64,000 nucleotides of DNA from positions 1 to 64,000 of the forward strand of contig JBFWRS010000010.1 of assembly GCA_050248795.1 (NCBI GenBank). Direction: 5' to 3'. Source of the stretch: CAZTDU01 sp050248795. GTDB taxonomy: Bacteria; Pseudomonadota; Gammaproteobacteria; Burkholderiales; SG8-39. A model generated the notes under the pieces. The model was not told the DNA's origin. It worked only from the letters and a program-made list of their open reading frames with translations, and ran no database searches. How positions within the stretch are numbered: the stretch's first letter is position 1; the number at the start of each line of letters is the position of its first letter. Position numbers and translations under genes: made by a program. Positions 34,813-43,770 of this stretch are shown here, piece by piece.

Positions 34813-35349
34813 ATGGCCGCGAAGAAACCGCGCACGAAGCGCCCCGCCGCGGGGAAATTCAGGCTCTCCAGCCCCGACATCAGGCCCGAGGGCACGATAC
34901 GCATGGAACAGGTGTTCAACAGCTTCGGCTGCAGCGGCAGGAACATCTCGCCGCAACTGAAGTGGTCCGGCGCGCCGGCCGGCACGAGAAGCTTCGCACT
35001 GCTGGTGCACGACCCCGATGCGCCCACCGGCGGCGCGGGCTGGTGGCACTGGCTGGTCGTCAACATCCCCGCCGGCGCGACCGGACTGGCGAAGAACGCT
35101 GGCAGGGCAAGCGGCAAGGGCCTGCCGAAGGGTGCGGTGCACGTGGACACCGACTTCGGCGGTCCCGGCTGGGGCGGCCCCTGCCCGCCGGTGGGCGACA
35201 AGCCGCATCGCTACAACTTCACGCTGTACGCGCTGAAGGTCGAGCGACTGGACGTGCGCGGCGTGAGCGCGTCGCTCGCCGGGTACATGGTCAACGGCAA
35301 CGCCATCGGCAAGGCAAGGCTTAGCGGGCGATTCGGGCGGAAGAAGTAA
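34813..35349 (+). CDS. YbhB/YbcL-family phosphatidylethanolamine-binding-like protein
   Basis: A 178-residue protein: FRLSSPDIRPEGTIRMEQVFNSFGC at the start, then the PEBP core LVHDPDAPTGGAGWWHWLVVNIP and GPCPPVGDKPHRYNFTLYAL. These are the two PEBP ligand-pocket motifs. A short basic N-terminal extension (AAKKPRTKRPAAG) replaces the signal peptide of YbcL, so the protein is cytoplasmic. A GAGGAG site decides the ATG at 34813. The function of bacterial members is unknown. Confidence 0.88.
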   Translation: MAAKKPRTKRPAAGKFRLSSPDIRPEGTIRMEQVFNSFGCSGRNISPQLKWSGAPAGTRSFALLVHDPDAPTGGAGWWHWLVVNIPAGATGLAKNAGRASGKGLPKGAVHVDTDFGGPGWGGPCPPVGDKPHRYNFTLYALKVERLDVRGVSASLAGYMVNGNAIGKARLSGRFGRKK

Positions 35350-35359
35350 CGCTCGCGGC

Positions 35360-36625
35360 GTGGCGGGCGAACAACCGCAGGCGTTGACGCAGCCGTCGCG
35401 CTACCTCGACCTCGCCGCGATCGCGCTGGTGCTCGCGGTGTGCTACGGCATCTGGTACGCCTACAGCGTGATCATGGTGCGGCTGCTGCAGGAATTCGGC
35501 TGGAGCCGCTCGGTGCTGGCCGGTGCATTCTCCGTATTCACGCTGGTGCACGGCATGGCCAACCCGCTGGTCGGCACGCTCTGCGACCGCGTGCGTCCGG
35601 AACGCCTGATGGCCTGGGGCGGCGCTGCTTTAGGGCTCGCACTGTGGGCGGACAGCCATATCCAGACGCCGCTGCAGTTGTACCTGGCGTTTGGCGTCGT
35701 CACCGCCGCGTCGGTCGCCGCCTGCGGCTGGGTACCGGCGGTGGTGCAGGTGCAGCGCCGCTTCAAGGACCGGCTCGGATTGTCGCTGGGCATCGTCAGC
35801 GCGGGGGTCGGCGCCGGCATGCTGCTGGTGGTGCCGCTGACGCAGTTGCTGATCGAGCTGTGGGACTGGCGCACCGCGTTCCGCGCCATGGGCCTGCTGT
35901 GCGCGGTGTTCATAGTGCCCACGGGCATCTACCTCGAGCGCCGCGCCGCTGCCACCAGGCCCGCGGCCGCAGGCGGCGCAGCGGCTGCGGCCGCGGCGTC
36001 GGCTACGGCCACCCGCGGCGCGATGCGCGAGCTGACCCTTGCCGGCGCGGCACGCACGGCGCCGTTCTGGCTCATCGTCGGCGCGTTCTTCTTCGGCAAC
36101 CTGTGCTCGCAGATGCTGCACGTGCACCAGGCCGCGTTCCTGGTCGACCACGGCCTGTCGGCGATGGTCGCCGCGTCGGTGGTGGGCGCGGTAGGCGCCG
36201 CGAGCATCGTCGGCAAGATCGGCGGCGGCTGGCTCTCGGATCGCATCGAGCGCGAGTTCGTCTATGTCGCCGGGATCGCCATCCTCGTCGGCGCGGTGGG
36301 CGCGCTCGCTGCGGTGGGCGCATCGCCATCGCGCTGGGGCGCGTACGGCTACGCGGTGATGCTCGGCGTCGGCTATTCGGTCACCGCGTCGCTGACGCCG
36401 GCGATGGCGAGCGACCGCTTCGGCGGCCGGCACTTTGGCGCCATCGTCGGCGCGGGCCTGCTCGCCAGCGCGCTTGGAAGCGCGCTCGGGCCGTGGATGG
36501 CTGGGTGGATGTTCGACGCCACCGGCAGCTACGCGGTGCCGTTCATGATCGCCGCGGCCTGCGGCGTTGCCGCGGGCATTGCGGGCTGGATCGCGCGCAC
36601 GCTGCGCCTGCGCGCCTCGGCCTGA
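35360..36625 (+). CDS. MFS transporter (monocarboxylate/OFA-like)
   Basis: A 421-residue protein with twelve membrane helices in two halves, starting GTG 35360 ten bases after the PEBP gene. The first half carries GLSLGIVSAGVGAGMLLVVPL and the central loop is Ala-rich (about 200-225). The second half has GAASIVGKIGGGWLSDRI. It resembles oxalate/formate- or monocarboxylate-type MFS carriers; the substrate is unknown. It converges with the M20 peptidase gene across a short inverted repeat. Confidence 0.82.
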   Translation: MAGEQPQALTQPSRYLDLAAIALVLAVCYGIWYAYSVIMVRLLQEFGWSRSVLAGAFSVFTLVHGMANPLVGTLCDRVRPERLMAWGGAALGLALWADSHIQTPLQLYLAFGVVTAASVAACGWVPAVVQVQRRFKDRLGLSLGIVSAGVGAGMLLVVPLTQLLIELWDWRTAFRAMGLLCAVFIVPTGIYLERRAAATRPAAAGGAAAAAAASATATRGAMRELTLAGAARTAPFWLIVGAFFFGNLCSQMLHVHQAAFLVDHGLSAMVAASVVGAVGAASIVGKIGGGWLSDRIEREFVYVAGIAILVGAVGALAAVGASPSRWGAYGYAVMLGVGYSVTASLTPAMASDRFGGRHFGAIVGAGLLASALGSALGPWMAGWMFDATGSYAVPFMIAAACGVAAGIAGWIARTLRLRASA

Positions 36626-36642
36626 GCCGGCGCGCCCTCAGG
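36621..36642. terminator. Inverted repeat between convergent genes
   Basis: CCTGAG (36621-36626) and CTCAGG (36637-36642) flank a GC-rich centre that contains the palindrome GGCGCGCC. It overlaps the stop codons of the converging MFS and M20 genes. Without a T-run it is only a possible bidirectional terminator. Confidence 0.35.
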
Positions 36643-37765
36643 CGCGGCACCAGTCGTCGATGATCGCTTCGTAGATCGCCACCGACTGGCGGATGCGCTC
36701 CATGTTGCAGTACTCGTCGGTCTGGTGCGCCATGCCGGCCTCGCCCGGGCCGAGCACCACTGTGGGCGCGCCCGCGTACACCTTCAGCAGGTTCGCCGCG
36801 TCTGTCATGTAGGGCGCGGTGCGCGCCTGCGGCACCTCGCCGAGGATCGGCCTGCAGATCTCGAACACGCGCTGCATCCACGCATCGTCCGGCTCGGTCC
36901 ATACCGCGTTCATGTCGGAGAACACTTCCATCGTCGCTGACTCGCCAAGCTCCGTGCGCAGGCGCTCGAGCAGCTCGGCGTGATCCATGCCGGGCACGGT
37001 GCGGATATCGACCCCGAGCGACGCCGAATCAGGCACCAGGTTGACGCCGCTGCCGCCCTCGAAGGTGCCGACGTTCAGCGTCGGTCCGCCCATCACCGGG
37101 TGCGCGTGGGCATGGAAGTCGAAGGCTTCGAGCCTGGCGACCGCGCGCGCGGCCTTGTAGATGGCGTTGTCGCCCAGTTCCGGCATCGAGCCGTGCGCTG
37201 AAACGCCGCGGAAGTGCGCATGGAACTTGATCGAGCCCTTGTGGCCGACCATGGGGTAGTTGGAAGTCGGTTCGCCGACGACCACCGCCCCGGCCCTGCC
37301 GAGCAGCCGCGGCAGCCCGGCGAGGTGCCGCGAGCCGATGCAGCCGTTCTCTTCCGACGCGGTCAGCACCAGCACCAGCCCCGGCGTGCCGGCGAGCTTC
37401 TTGGCGAACGTGCGCGCGGCAATCAACATGCCGGCGACGCCGGCCTTCATGTCGGAGGTGCCGCGCCCGTACAGCCGGTCGCCGTCGGTCTCGCCGGAAA
37501 ACGGGTCCCGCGACCAGGCGCGCGTGCCCAGCGGTACCACGTCGAGGTGGCCGGTAAGGCATAAGGGCGCCTTGCCCTCCCCGCCGCCCAGCCGCGCGAT
37601 GACGCTGGTGCGCTCGGGTGCATGCTCGAAGTACTCGACCTGGTAGCCCCAGGATTCCAGCAGTTCCCCGGCATGGTGCGCACAGTCGCGCTCCTGGCCG
37701 GGCGGATTCACGGTGTCGAAGTTCAGCAACTCGCGGGTAAGGGCGACGGCGTCCTGGGGGTTCAT
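36638..37765 (-). CDS. M20-family deacylase (ArgE/DapE-like)
   Basis: A 375-residue protein with the two-zinc core: LTGHLDVVP (His and catalytic Asp), then GRGTSDMKAGVAGML (bridging Asp) and TASEENGCIGSRH (catalytic Glu pair). A lid/dimer domain carries KFHAHFRGVSAHGSMPE. It hydrolyses an N-acyl amino acid or dipeptide. The family member nearest by pattern is acetylornithine deacetylase, but no arginine genes are near. It lies 39 bases after the hydro-lyase beta gene. Confidence 0.85.
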   Translation of the reverse strand: MNPQDAVALTRELLNFDTVNPPGQERDCAHHAGELLESWGYQVEYFEHAPERTSVIARLGGGEGKAPLCLTGHLDVVPLGTRAWSRDPFSGETDGDRLYGRGTSDMKAGVAGMLIAARTFAKKLAGTPGLVLVLTASEENGCIGSRHLAGLPRLLGRAGAVVVGEPTSNYPMVGHKGSIKFHAHFRGVSAHGSMPELGDNAIYKAARAVARLEAFDFHAHAHPVMGGPTLNVGTFEGGSGVNLVPDSASLGVDIRTVPGMDHAELLERLRTELGESATMEVFSDMNAVWTEPDDAWMQRVFEICRPILGEVPQARTAPYMTDAANLLKVYAGAPTVVLGPGEAGMAHQTDEYCNMERIRQSVAIYEAIIDDWCRA

Positions 37766-37804
37766 CGGTCAAATCATACCGGCTGCAGCGCCCCGGCGAA
37801 CGCG

Positions 37805-38503
37805 TCAGCCCGGCTTGGCCGGCTCGCTGCCGTCGTTGCCGGCGATGACTTCCTGTTCCAGATCCTGCGTGATTTCGCCCATGCGCTTGAGGATGTGCGG
37901 GGACATCTTCGCGTAAGCCGCGGCAAAGTTCGGGTTCACCGCCTCGTTCGCCTGGTCGGCGAGGCTGGCGCCGGTGGTGTCGCCATCGACGATGAACGGC
38001 CCGAAGTTCTCGGCGCGGATCACCCACATCGCCTCGGGCAGGCCGAGTTCCTCCTTCCAGTACACCGCTTCCACCGCCTTCACGCCGCGGCCGTACAGCG
38101 CGGCAATGCCGTAGCCCACGGTGGTGAGGAACACGGTGCCGGTGCGCGTGAACACGTCGCGGTAGATCGCCGCGTCCATGCCGGCCTTGCCGACGATGGC
38201 GCGAATGCCGAAGCGGCGCACGTACTCGGGCACCCAGCGGCCGTAGCGGAAGCTCGCGGTGGCCTGGATAGACGAGATGCGGTAGCGGCCCGGCGCTTCC
38301 TCCTGGCCCGCCGGCGCCGCGTGCATCTGCACGTTGCTGGTGCCGGCGATGTCGATCGGCATGGCGTTGCCCTTGGCGAGCACGTGCTCGTATACGAGGG
38401 CGCGCCCGGTGTGCACCAGGCCGTCCAGGTAGACGACGTCGCCGATGCGCAGTTCGCGCACGGCTTCCTCGGTGAGCGGTATCGGCAGGCGGTACGTTTT
38501 CAT
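37805..38503 (-). CDS. Class I fumarase/L-tartrate dehydratase beta subunit (TtdB-like)
   Basis: A 232-residue protein matching the C-terminal swivel domain of class I hydro-lyases: PLTEEAVRELRIGDVVYLDGLVHTGRALVYE near the start, with TTVGYGIAALYGRGVK and a KEELGLPEAMWVIRAENFGPFIV stretch later. It pairs with the alpha subunit encoded four bases upstream and supplies substrate contacts. The ATG at 38503 fits homology; a longer upstream frame overlaps the alpha gene. Substrate (fumarate, tartrate or another dicarboxylate) is not decided. Confidence 0.85.
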   Translation of the reverse strand: MKTYRLPIPLTEEAVRELRIGDVVYLDGLVHTGRALVYEHVLAKGNAMPIDIAGTSNVQMHAAPAGQEEAPGRYRISSIQATASFRYGRWVPEYVRRFGIRAIVGKAGMDAAIYRDVFTRTGTVFLTTVGYGIAALYGRGVKAVEAVYWKEELGLPEAMWVIRAENFGPFIVDGDTTGASLADQANEAVNPNFAAAYAKMSPHILKRMGEITQDLEQEVIAGNDGSEPAKPG

Positions 38504-38507
38504 GGCC

Positions 38508-39434
38508 TCAGACTCCCGTGCGCCGGTGGTGCGCATTGAACCAGGCGGGCGCATCGCGCGCCTCGATCCTGCCATCCGCGTACACGCGCACCACGCCGCG
38601 CCGCGCTGCCTGGCAGATCTGGTGGATGCCCAGCGGCGTCAGCGCGCTGTGCGTGTAGGCGATCTCGACGTGCACATCGAGCGCGTAGCCGCCGGTGCCG
38701 GCGTAGCCCATTGCGCCCAGGCCCAGCGAGTTCGCCAGTTCGTGCAGCTCGTCCTCCAGCTCGGCGATCTCGGGCTCGGGATGGCGGTCGCCCACCGGGC
38801 GCAGCACCGCAGCCTGCTTGGCGATGCTGAACGCCTGGTCCTTGGTGCCGCCGACGCCCACGCCGATGATCACCGGCGGGCACGACAGGCCGCGCCGGCC
38901 GAATTCGGCGATGGCGTCGACCAGACCCTTCCTCACGCCGTTCAGGCCGTCGCCGTCCACCATCATGCGAAAGTCGCTGCCGAAGGCGCCGCCCTTGTGC
39001 ACCGCGACCAGCTCCACCCAGTCGGCATCCGGCTCGAAGCGGTACTCGATGTTCGGCGCGAACACGCCGAGGTTGTTGCCCGGATTGCGGCGCGTGATCG
39101 GGTGCACGCGGTTGGAACGCAGCGCGAGGTCCTTCGTCACCCTGACCGTGGCGCGACGCACCGACTGCTCCAGGCCGACGAAGCCTCCCTCGATCACCGC
39201 CTCGTTGCCAGCAACGACATAGACGCGCAGCACGCCGACGTCGGCGCAGATCGGGCGCTGATCGGCCTCGGCGACGGCGGAATTCTCCACGATTGCCTTC
39301 ATGACGAACTTCGGCAGTTCGTTCGTTTCGCGTTCATGCACGCCGGCGAGCGCGGCGCGCACGTCGGCCGGGTGCGTCGTCGCGGCGAGCCGGTGCGCCT
39401 CGTAGGCCGCCTGCTCGAGCCATTCCTGTTTCAT
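38508..39434 (-). CDS. Class I fumarase/L-tartrate dehydratase alpha subunit (TtdA-like)
   Basis: A 308-residue protein. Three cysteines sit where the family binds its [4Fe-4S] cluster: Cys63 (QRPICADVGV), Cys185 (GLSCPPVIIGVGVGGTKD) and Cys274 (HQICQAARRG). The oxygen-sensitive cluster acts directly as the Lewis acid that adds or removes water. AAGGAGG lies just before the ATG at 39434. With the beta subunit it forms a two-subunit enzyme instead of the single-chain fumarase. Confidence 0.88.
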   Translation of the reverse strand: MKQEWLEQAAYEAHRLAATTHPADVRAALAGVHERETNELPKFVMKAIVENSAVAEADQRPICADVGVLRVYVVAGNEAVIEGGFVGLEQSVRRATVRVTKDLALRSNRVHPITRRNPGNNLGVFAPNIEYRFEPDADWVELVAVHKGGAFGSDFRMMVDGDGLNGVRKGLVDAIAEFGRRGLSCPPVIIGVGVGGTKDQAFSIAKQAAVLRPVGDRHPEPEIAELEDELHELANSLGLGAMGYAGTGGYALDVHVEIAYTHSALTPLGIHQICQAARRGVVRVYADGRIEARDAPAWFNAHHRRTGV

Positions 39435-39624
39435 CGGGCCTCCTTCGCTGCATTGTCGCGCCGGACGCGGATACCTGCACCGCGCGGCAGCAAAACAACC
39501 AGCGTCCGTGCGCGGCGTCCGGATAACGCAGGCGGCGACCGAGGCGATATTGCTGCAATGCGGCTCGAAGTTTTTTCTATGGCCACATAGCCGCATTTTT
39601 GCGGTTTCCGCGTTGCACCACGCT

Positions 39625-39659
39625 TACAATCGCGGAGTCGCAGGAAGAGGATCCAATCC
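39625..39659 (+). promoter_or_regulatory. Probable promoter region and leader of the apr operon
   Basis: TACAAT at 39625-39630 is a -10 candidate, followed by a GGAAGAGG ribosome site (39643-39650) and the aprM ATG at 39660. Upstream, an inverted repeat CTATG-N4-CATAG lies around 39577-39590. No clear -35 is visible. The 225-base gap to the divergent hydro-lyase gene otherwise holds nothing I recognise. Confidence 0.35.
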
Positions 39660-40472
39660 ATGTTCACCAGCAATCCGTTTGCCGAGATCTCGGCGTCCAT
39701 TTCTCCTGCACTGATGCAGGGCTACGTCATCCTGATGGTGGTGCTGGTCGCGGCGGGAACGCTGTTCGACATCATCCACAAGGGCAGCGCGAAGTACTTC
39801 TTCGAGAACATGCGAAATGCGAAGAAGCGCGGCGCGAAGCCGGTCGATGGCGGCACGGCGGTGTCGATCGCGGTGCAGACCGTGGTGGTCGACGTGCTCG
39901 CATCCGGCGAGTTCTGCAACACCAGGCGGCGCATCGCGCACCTGCTCGGCATGTACGGCTTCGTCATCTACGTCATCGCGACCGTCGTCATGGTGTTCAA
40001 TGCCTCGGCTGGCGCAGTCTGGGCGCAACTGTGGTGGCTCGGCGGCCTGATGGTCTGCGTCGGCGGCTACTGGTTCTGGTTCTTCATCCGCGTCGATGTC
40101 GCCGCCGAGGGCCTGTCGCCGTTCCGCCTCATGCGCGCGGACCTGTTCATCCTTTCGCTGCTGGCGAGCACGACGCTGGGCCTCGCCTGGGCGGCGGCCG
40201 GCGGCGGCGTCGGCGTGCTGTTCGGCCTGTACATCATCGCCACCACGGTGCTGTTCGGCAGCGTGCCGTGGTCGAAGTTCGCGCACATGTTCTTCAAGCC
40301 GGCGGCGGCGTTCGAGAAGCGCATGTCCGAGGCCGATGGCACGCACGAGAACCTGCCGACGCTCAGCCGGGACGATCCCGCGCAGCGCGACCGGCACTCG
40401 ATGGAACTGTTGAAGGACGCCCCGATGGACATGGGGCTCGGCATCAAGCGCGAAGCACCGCGCCACTACTAG
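39660..40472 (+). CDS. aprM: AprM, putative membrane anchor of adenylylsulfate reductase
   Basis: A 270-residue protein with five predicted membrane helices (for example YVILMVVLVAAGTLFDII, YGFVIYVIATVVMVFN, LWWLGGLMVCVGGYWFWFFI) and a hydrophilic C-terminal tail. It is encoded directly before aprB and aprA, the AprM position known from Allochromatium-type and betaproteobacterial sulfur oxidisers, where it links the soluble reductase to the quinone pool. No heme-binding motif is obvious. Confidence 0.85.
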   Translation: MFTSNPFAEISASISPALMQGYVILMVVLVAAGTLFDIIHKGSAKYFFENMRNAKKRGAKPVDGGTAVSIAVQTVVVDVLASGEFCNTRRRIAHLLGMYGFVIYVIATVVMVFNASAGAVWAQLWWLGGLMVCVGGYWFWFFIRVDVAAEGLSPFRLMRADLFILSLLASTTLGLAWAAAGGGVGVLFGLYIIATTVLFGSVPWSKFAHMFFKPAAAFEKRMSEADGTHENLPTLSRDDPAQRDRHSMELLKDAPMDMGLGIKREAPRHY

Positions 40473-40502
40473 AACATCGTCCCGGAATCAAGGAGCCAGC
40501 CC

Positions 40503-40982
40503 ATGCCTACCTTCGTCTACATGACAAGGTGCGACGGATGCGGACATTGCGTCGACATCTGTCCGTCGGACATCATGCACATCGACAAGACCTATCGGCG
40601 CGCCTACAACATCGAGCCGAACATGTGCTGGGAGTGCTACTCCTGCGTCAAGGCCTGCCCGCAGCACGCGATCGACGTGCGCGGCTATGCAGACTTCGCC
40701 CCGCTCGGCCACAGCGTGCGCGTCCACCGCGACGAGGAAAAAGGCACGATCGCGTGGCGGATCAAGTTCCGCAACGGCACCGAGAAGAACTTCCTCTCGC
40801 CGATCACCACCAAGCCCTGGGGACAGGCGATCCCCAAGCTCGCGGAGGTTCCCGCGCCGAGCAAGGAAATGCGCGACAGCCAGCTGCTGTACAACGAGCC
40901 GAAGTGGATCCGCATGGATGACGGCGGCCTGCATACGCTCGAATCCAACGGCCTCAAGATGAAGAAAGGCGTGGCTTACTGA
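40503..40982 (+). CDS. aprB: Adenylylsulfate (APS) reductase beta subunit AprB
   Basis: A 159-residue protein with two [4Fe-4S] clusters: Cys10, 13, 16, 20 (CDGCGHCVDICP) and Cys42, 45, 48, 52 (CWECYSCVKACP). The clusters pass electrons from the FAD of AprA toward the membrane. In the oxidising direction the enzyme converts sulfite and AMP into APS. The stop overlaps the aprA ATG (TGATGG), so the two subunits are coupled one to one. Length and motifs are typical. Confidence 0.96.
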   Translation: MPTFVYMTRCDGCGHCVDICPSDIMHIDKTYRRAYNIEPNMCWECYSCVKACPQHAIDVRGYADFAPLGHSVRVHRDEEKGTIAWRIKFRNGTEKNFLSPITTKPWGQAIPKLAEVPAPSKEMRDSQLLYNEPKWIRMDDGGLHTLESNGLKMKKGVAY

Positions 40983-42850
40983 TGGCTTACGAAACGATCG
41001 TCGAAGAAGGCATCGATATTCTGGTCGTCGGTGCGGGCCTTGGCGGCACCGGTGCCGCCTGGGAAGCGCGGTTCTGGGGGCAGGACAAGAAGATCGTCAT
41101 TGCCGAGAAAGCCAACATCGACCGGTCGGGCGCGGTCGCGCAGGGCCTGTACGCGATCAACTGCTACATGGGCACGCGCTGGGGCGAGAACAAGCCCGAG
41201 GACCATGTCCGCTACGCGCGCATCGACCTGATGGGCATGGTGCGGGAAGACCTGCTGTTCGACATGGCGCGCCACGTCGATTCGACGGTGCACCAGTTCG
41301 AGGAGTGGGGCCTTCCCATCATGAAGGACCCGAAAACCGGGCGCTACCTGCGCGAAGGCCGCTGGCAGATCATGATCCACGGCGAGTCCTACAAGCCCAT
41401 CGTCGCCGAGGCGGCGAAGAAATCCGCCGACAAGGTCTTCAACCGCATCTGCGTCACGCACCTGCTGATGGACGACGCGAAGGAGAACCGGGTTGCCGGC
41501 GCCGTCGGCTTCAACGTGCGCACCGGCAACTACCACGTCTTCAAGTCCAAGACCGTCATCTGCGGCGCGGGCGGCGCTTCCAACATCTTCAAGCCGCGCT
41601 CGGTGGGCGAAGGTTCCGGCCGCACCTGGTACGCACCCTGGTCCTCCGCGTCCGCCTACGGCCTGATGATCAACGCCGGCGCCAAGATGACGCAGATGGA
41701 GAACCGCATCGTCCTCGCGCGCTTCAAGGACGGTTATGGCCCGGTCGGCGCCTACTTCCTGCACCTGAAGACCTATACGCAGAACTGCCTGGGCGAGGAA
41801 TACGAATCGAAGTGGTTCCCCGAGCTGCAGAAGATGGTCGGCAAGGAGTACCTCGATCCGGAAGCCTCGCACCTGACGCACCGGCCGATTCCCACCTGCC
41901 TGCGCAACCATTGCATCATCAGCGAGGTGAATGCCGGCCGCGGCCCGATCCACATGGTGACCATGCGCGCGTTCCAGGACCCGCACCTCGAGGAGGTCGG
42001 CTGGGAAAACTTCCTCGGCATGACCGTCGGCCAGGCGGTGCTGTGGGCCGCCACCGACGTGGACCCCAAGAACGAGAATCCCGAGCTGACCACCTCCGAG
42101 CCCTATGTCATGGGCTCGCATGCGACCGGTTCGGGCGCCTGGTGCTCGGGCCCCGAGGACATCTCGCCCCCCGAGTATTTCTGGGGCTACAACCGCATGA
42201 CGAGCATCGAGGGCCTGTTCGGCGCCGGTGATGCGGTCGGCGGCACGCCGCACGCCTTCTCGTCCGGGTCGTTCACCGAGGGCCGCCTTGCCGCGAAAGC
42301 CGCCTGCAAGTACATCGATGACGGCAAGGCCGAGGGCATCCGCGTCTCGGAGGAGCAGATCGAGCGCCGCCGCAAGGAAATCTACAAGCCGCTGGAGCAT
42401 TACAAGGTCTACCGCAACGCGATCGTCGCGGGCGACGTCAACCCGCACTACATCAACCCCAAGCAGGGCCTGGATCGCCTGCAGAAACTGATGGACGAGT
42501 ATTGCGGCGGCGTGACGGTCGGCTACATGACCAACGAGAAGCTGCTCAACATCGGCCTGAAGAAGCTCAGGATCATGGAGGAAGACCTGCAGAGCCTGGC
42601 TGCGAAGGACGTCCACGAGCTGCTGCGTGCGTGGGAACTGATGCACCGTCATCGCGCCGCCGAGTGCGTCACGCACCACACGCTGTTCCGCAAGGAGACG
42701 CGCTGGCCGGGCTACTACTACCGCGGCGACGCCATGAAGGTGGACGACGCCAACTGGCACGTGCTGACGGTTTCGCGTCGCGACCCGAAGACCGGCGAGT
42801 ACACGATGGAAAAGGCGCCCTGCTATCACCTGGTCGAGGACGAGAAGTAG
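40982..42850 (+). CDS. aprA: Adenylylsulfate (APS) reductase alpha subunit AprA
   Basis: A 622-residue flavoprotein. FAD-binding N-terminus (ILVVGAGLGGTGAAWEA, IDRSGAVAQGLYAINCYMG), the flavin/AMP-sulfate site segments LDPEAS-type (YLDPEASHLTHRPIPTCLRN) and a C-terminal helical domain (RRDPKTGEYTMEKAPCYH). It interconverts sulfite + AMP and adenosine 5'-phosphosulfate in the cytoplasm. Placement after aprM/aprB and near sat indicates the oxidative direction. Complete, no odd residues seen. Confidence 0.96.
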   Translation: MAYETIVEEGIDILVVGAGLGGTGAAWEARFWGQDKKIVIAEKANIDRSGAVAQGLYAINCYMGTRWGENKPEDHVRYARIDLMGMVREDLLFDMARHVDSTVHQFEEWGLPIMKDPKTGRYLREGRWQIMIHGESYKPIVAEAAKKSADKVFNRICVTHLLMDDAKENRVAGAVGFNVRTGNYHVFKSKTVICGAGGASNIFKPRSVGEGSGRTWYAPWSSASAYGLMINAGAKMTQMENRIVLARFKDGYGPVGAYFLHLKTYTQNCLGEEYESKWFPELQKMVGKEYLDPEASHLTHRPIPTCLRNHCIISEVNAGRGPIHMVTMRAFQDPHLEEVGWENFLGMTVGQAVLWAATDVDPKNENPELTTSEPYVMGSHATGSGAWCSGPEDISPPEYFWGYNRMTSIEGLFGAGDAVGGTPHAFSSGSFTEGRLAAKAACKYIDDGKAEGIRVSEEQIERRRKEIYKPLEHYKVYRNAIVAGDVNPHYINPKQGLDRLQKLMDEYCGGVTVGYMTNEKLLNIGLKKLRIMEEDLQSLAAKDVHELLRAWELMHRHRAAECVTHHTLFRKETRWPGYYYRGDAMKVDDANWHVLTVSRRDPKTGEYTMEKAPCYHLVEDEK

Positions 42851-42853
42851 CAG

Positions 42854-43204
42854 TTGAACATCATCGAGAAGACCGACGAAGAGATCCTGGCGATGGCGAC
42901 TCCCCTGTGGCGCGACCTCGTCAAGTCCTCGAACGAAGGCAAGTACGGCGAGTTCGTGCGGAATTTTTCCAGTTCCTTCGCGCTCGCCATGGACCAGGTC
43001 ACCGCCGGCCACCAGTTCGCCAACAGCGAACTGGCGAGGAACCTGTCGGACCAGTTCGACGCGCTCGGCATCATCCGCCGCGGCGAGCACGTGACAGTGC
43101 TCTACCGCCAGCGCAGCACGAAGAAGCCGGGCGAGTGGCTCGGCCGTCTGGTCCTCGGCTACGAGGACGGAAAGGTCAGGATCTTCGGTGCGTCCATCTT
43201 CTGA
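42854..43204 (+). CDS. Unrecognised 116-residue protein downstream of aprA
   Basis: A small acidic-to-neutral protein from a TTG start three bases after the aprA stop. It has no cysteine and no signal peptide. The N-terminal half is helical (EEILAMATPLWRDLVKSS); the second half is strand-rich (EHVTVLYRQRSTKKPGEW, then GRLVLGYEDGKVRIFGASIF), so a compact alpha+beta fold, perhaps NTF2-like, is possible. It overlaps the next gene and clearly belongs to the apr operon. I do not recognise its family. A role in AprBA assembly or in the supply of AMP/sulfite is inference only. Confidence 0.65.
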   Translation: MNIIEKTDEEILAMATPLWRDLVKSSNEGKYGEFVRNFSSSFALAMDQVTAGHQFANSELARNLSDQFDALGIIRRGEHVTVLYRQRSTKKPGEWLGRLVLGYEDGKVRIFGASIF

Positions 43205-43709
43205 AGCCATCAGCGACGGCAAGTTCGTCGAGCTGACCTACAGGGTCACCGACAGTAAGACCGGTCATGTCCTCACGCGGGTCGAGTTCCCGCTGGGCTA
43301 CGTGCATGGCCACAACGAGATCCTTGCCCCATCGGTCCACATGGCGCTTGCGGGCAGGACCGCCGGCGAGGTCATCGAAGTGCCGATCGACGGCAACCAG
43401 ATTTTCGGGCCGCGCGACGAATCGCTGGTGTTCTCGGACCGGATCGAGAACGTCCCCGAGGAGTACCGGCAGGTCGGCACCTCGATCCTGATGGAGAACG
43501 ACCGTGGCCAAACCCGCAGCTTTCTCGTCACCCACATGGACGACGAGACGCTGACGGTCGACGGCAACAATCCGCTGTGCGGCAGGGAAATCGTCTTTAC
43601 ACTGGAGATCTTGGCCGTGCGCGACGCGACCGAAGAGGAAACGCGAGCCGGCGGTGCGATCCACGCCGGCGCGGACATCGACCCGTCGCGGCTGAGACCC
43701 GTATCCTGA
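43188..43709 (+). CDS. SlyD-like FKBP-type peptidyl-prolyl isomerase in the apr operon
   Basis: A 173-residue protein from a GTG overlapping the previous gene by 17 bases. Its pattern matches SlyD/FKBP: LTYRVTDSKTGHVLTRVEFPL, then a GHNEILAPSVHMALAGRTAGE flap-domain segment, and the closing VDGNNPLCGREIVFTLEILAVRDAT, which is close to the SlyD consensus. It lacks the histidine/cysteine-rich metal tail of enterobacterial SlyD. Co-expression with iron-sulfur subunits suggests a folding or assembly role. Confidence 0.8.
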   Translation: MRPSSEAISDGKFVELTYRVTDSKTGHVLTRVEFPLGYVHGHNEILAPSVHMALAGRTAGEVIEVPIDGNQIFGPRDESLVFSDRIENVPEEYRQVGTSILMENDRGQTRSFLVTHMDDETLTVDGNNPLCGREIVFTLEILAVRDATEEETRAGGAIHAGADIDPSRLRPVS

Positions 43710-43770
43710 TTGCAGCTACAGCACTCACCAGCACCCACCAGCACCCACGCAACCGCAAGAAAGGCCAGCC

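Noticed and set aside
40976..43222. 748-residue minus-strand open frame
   Set aside because: Antisense of aprA and the next gene. GC-rich third positions leave the complement open; no recognisable motifs.
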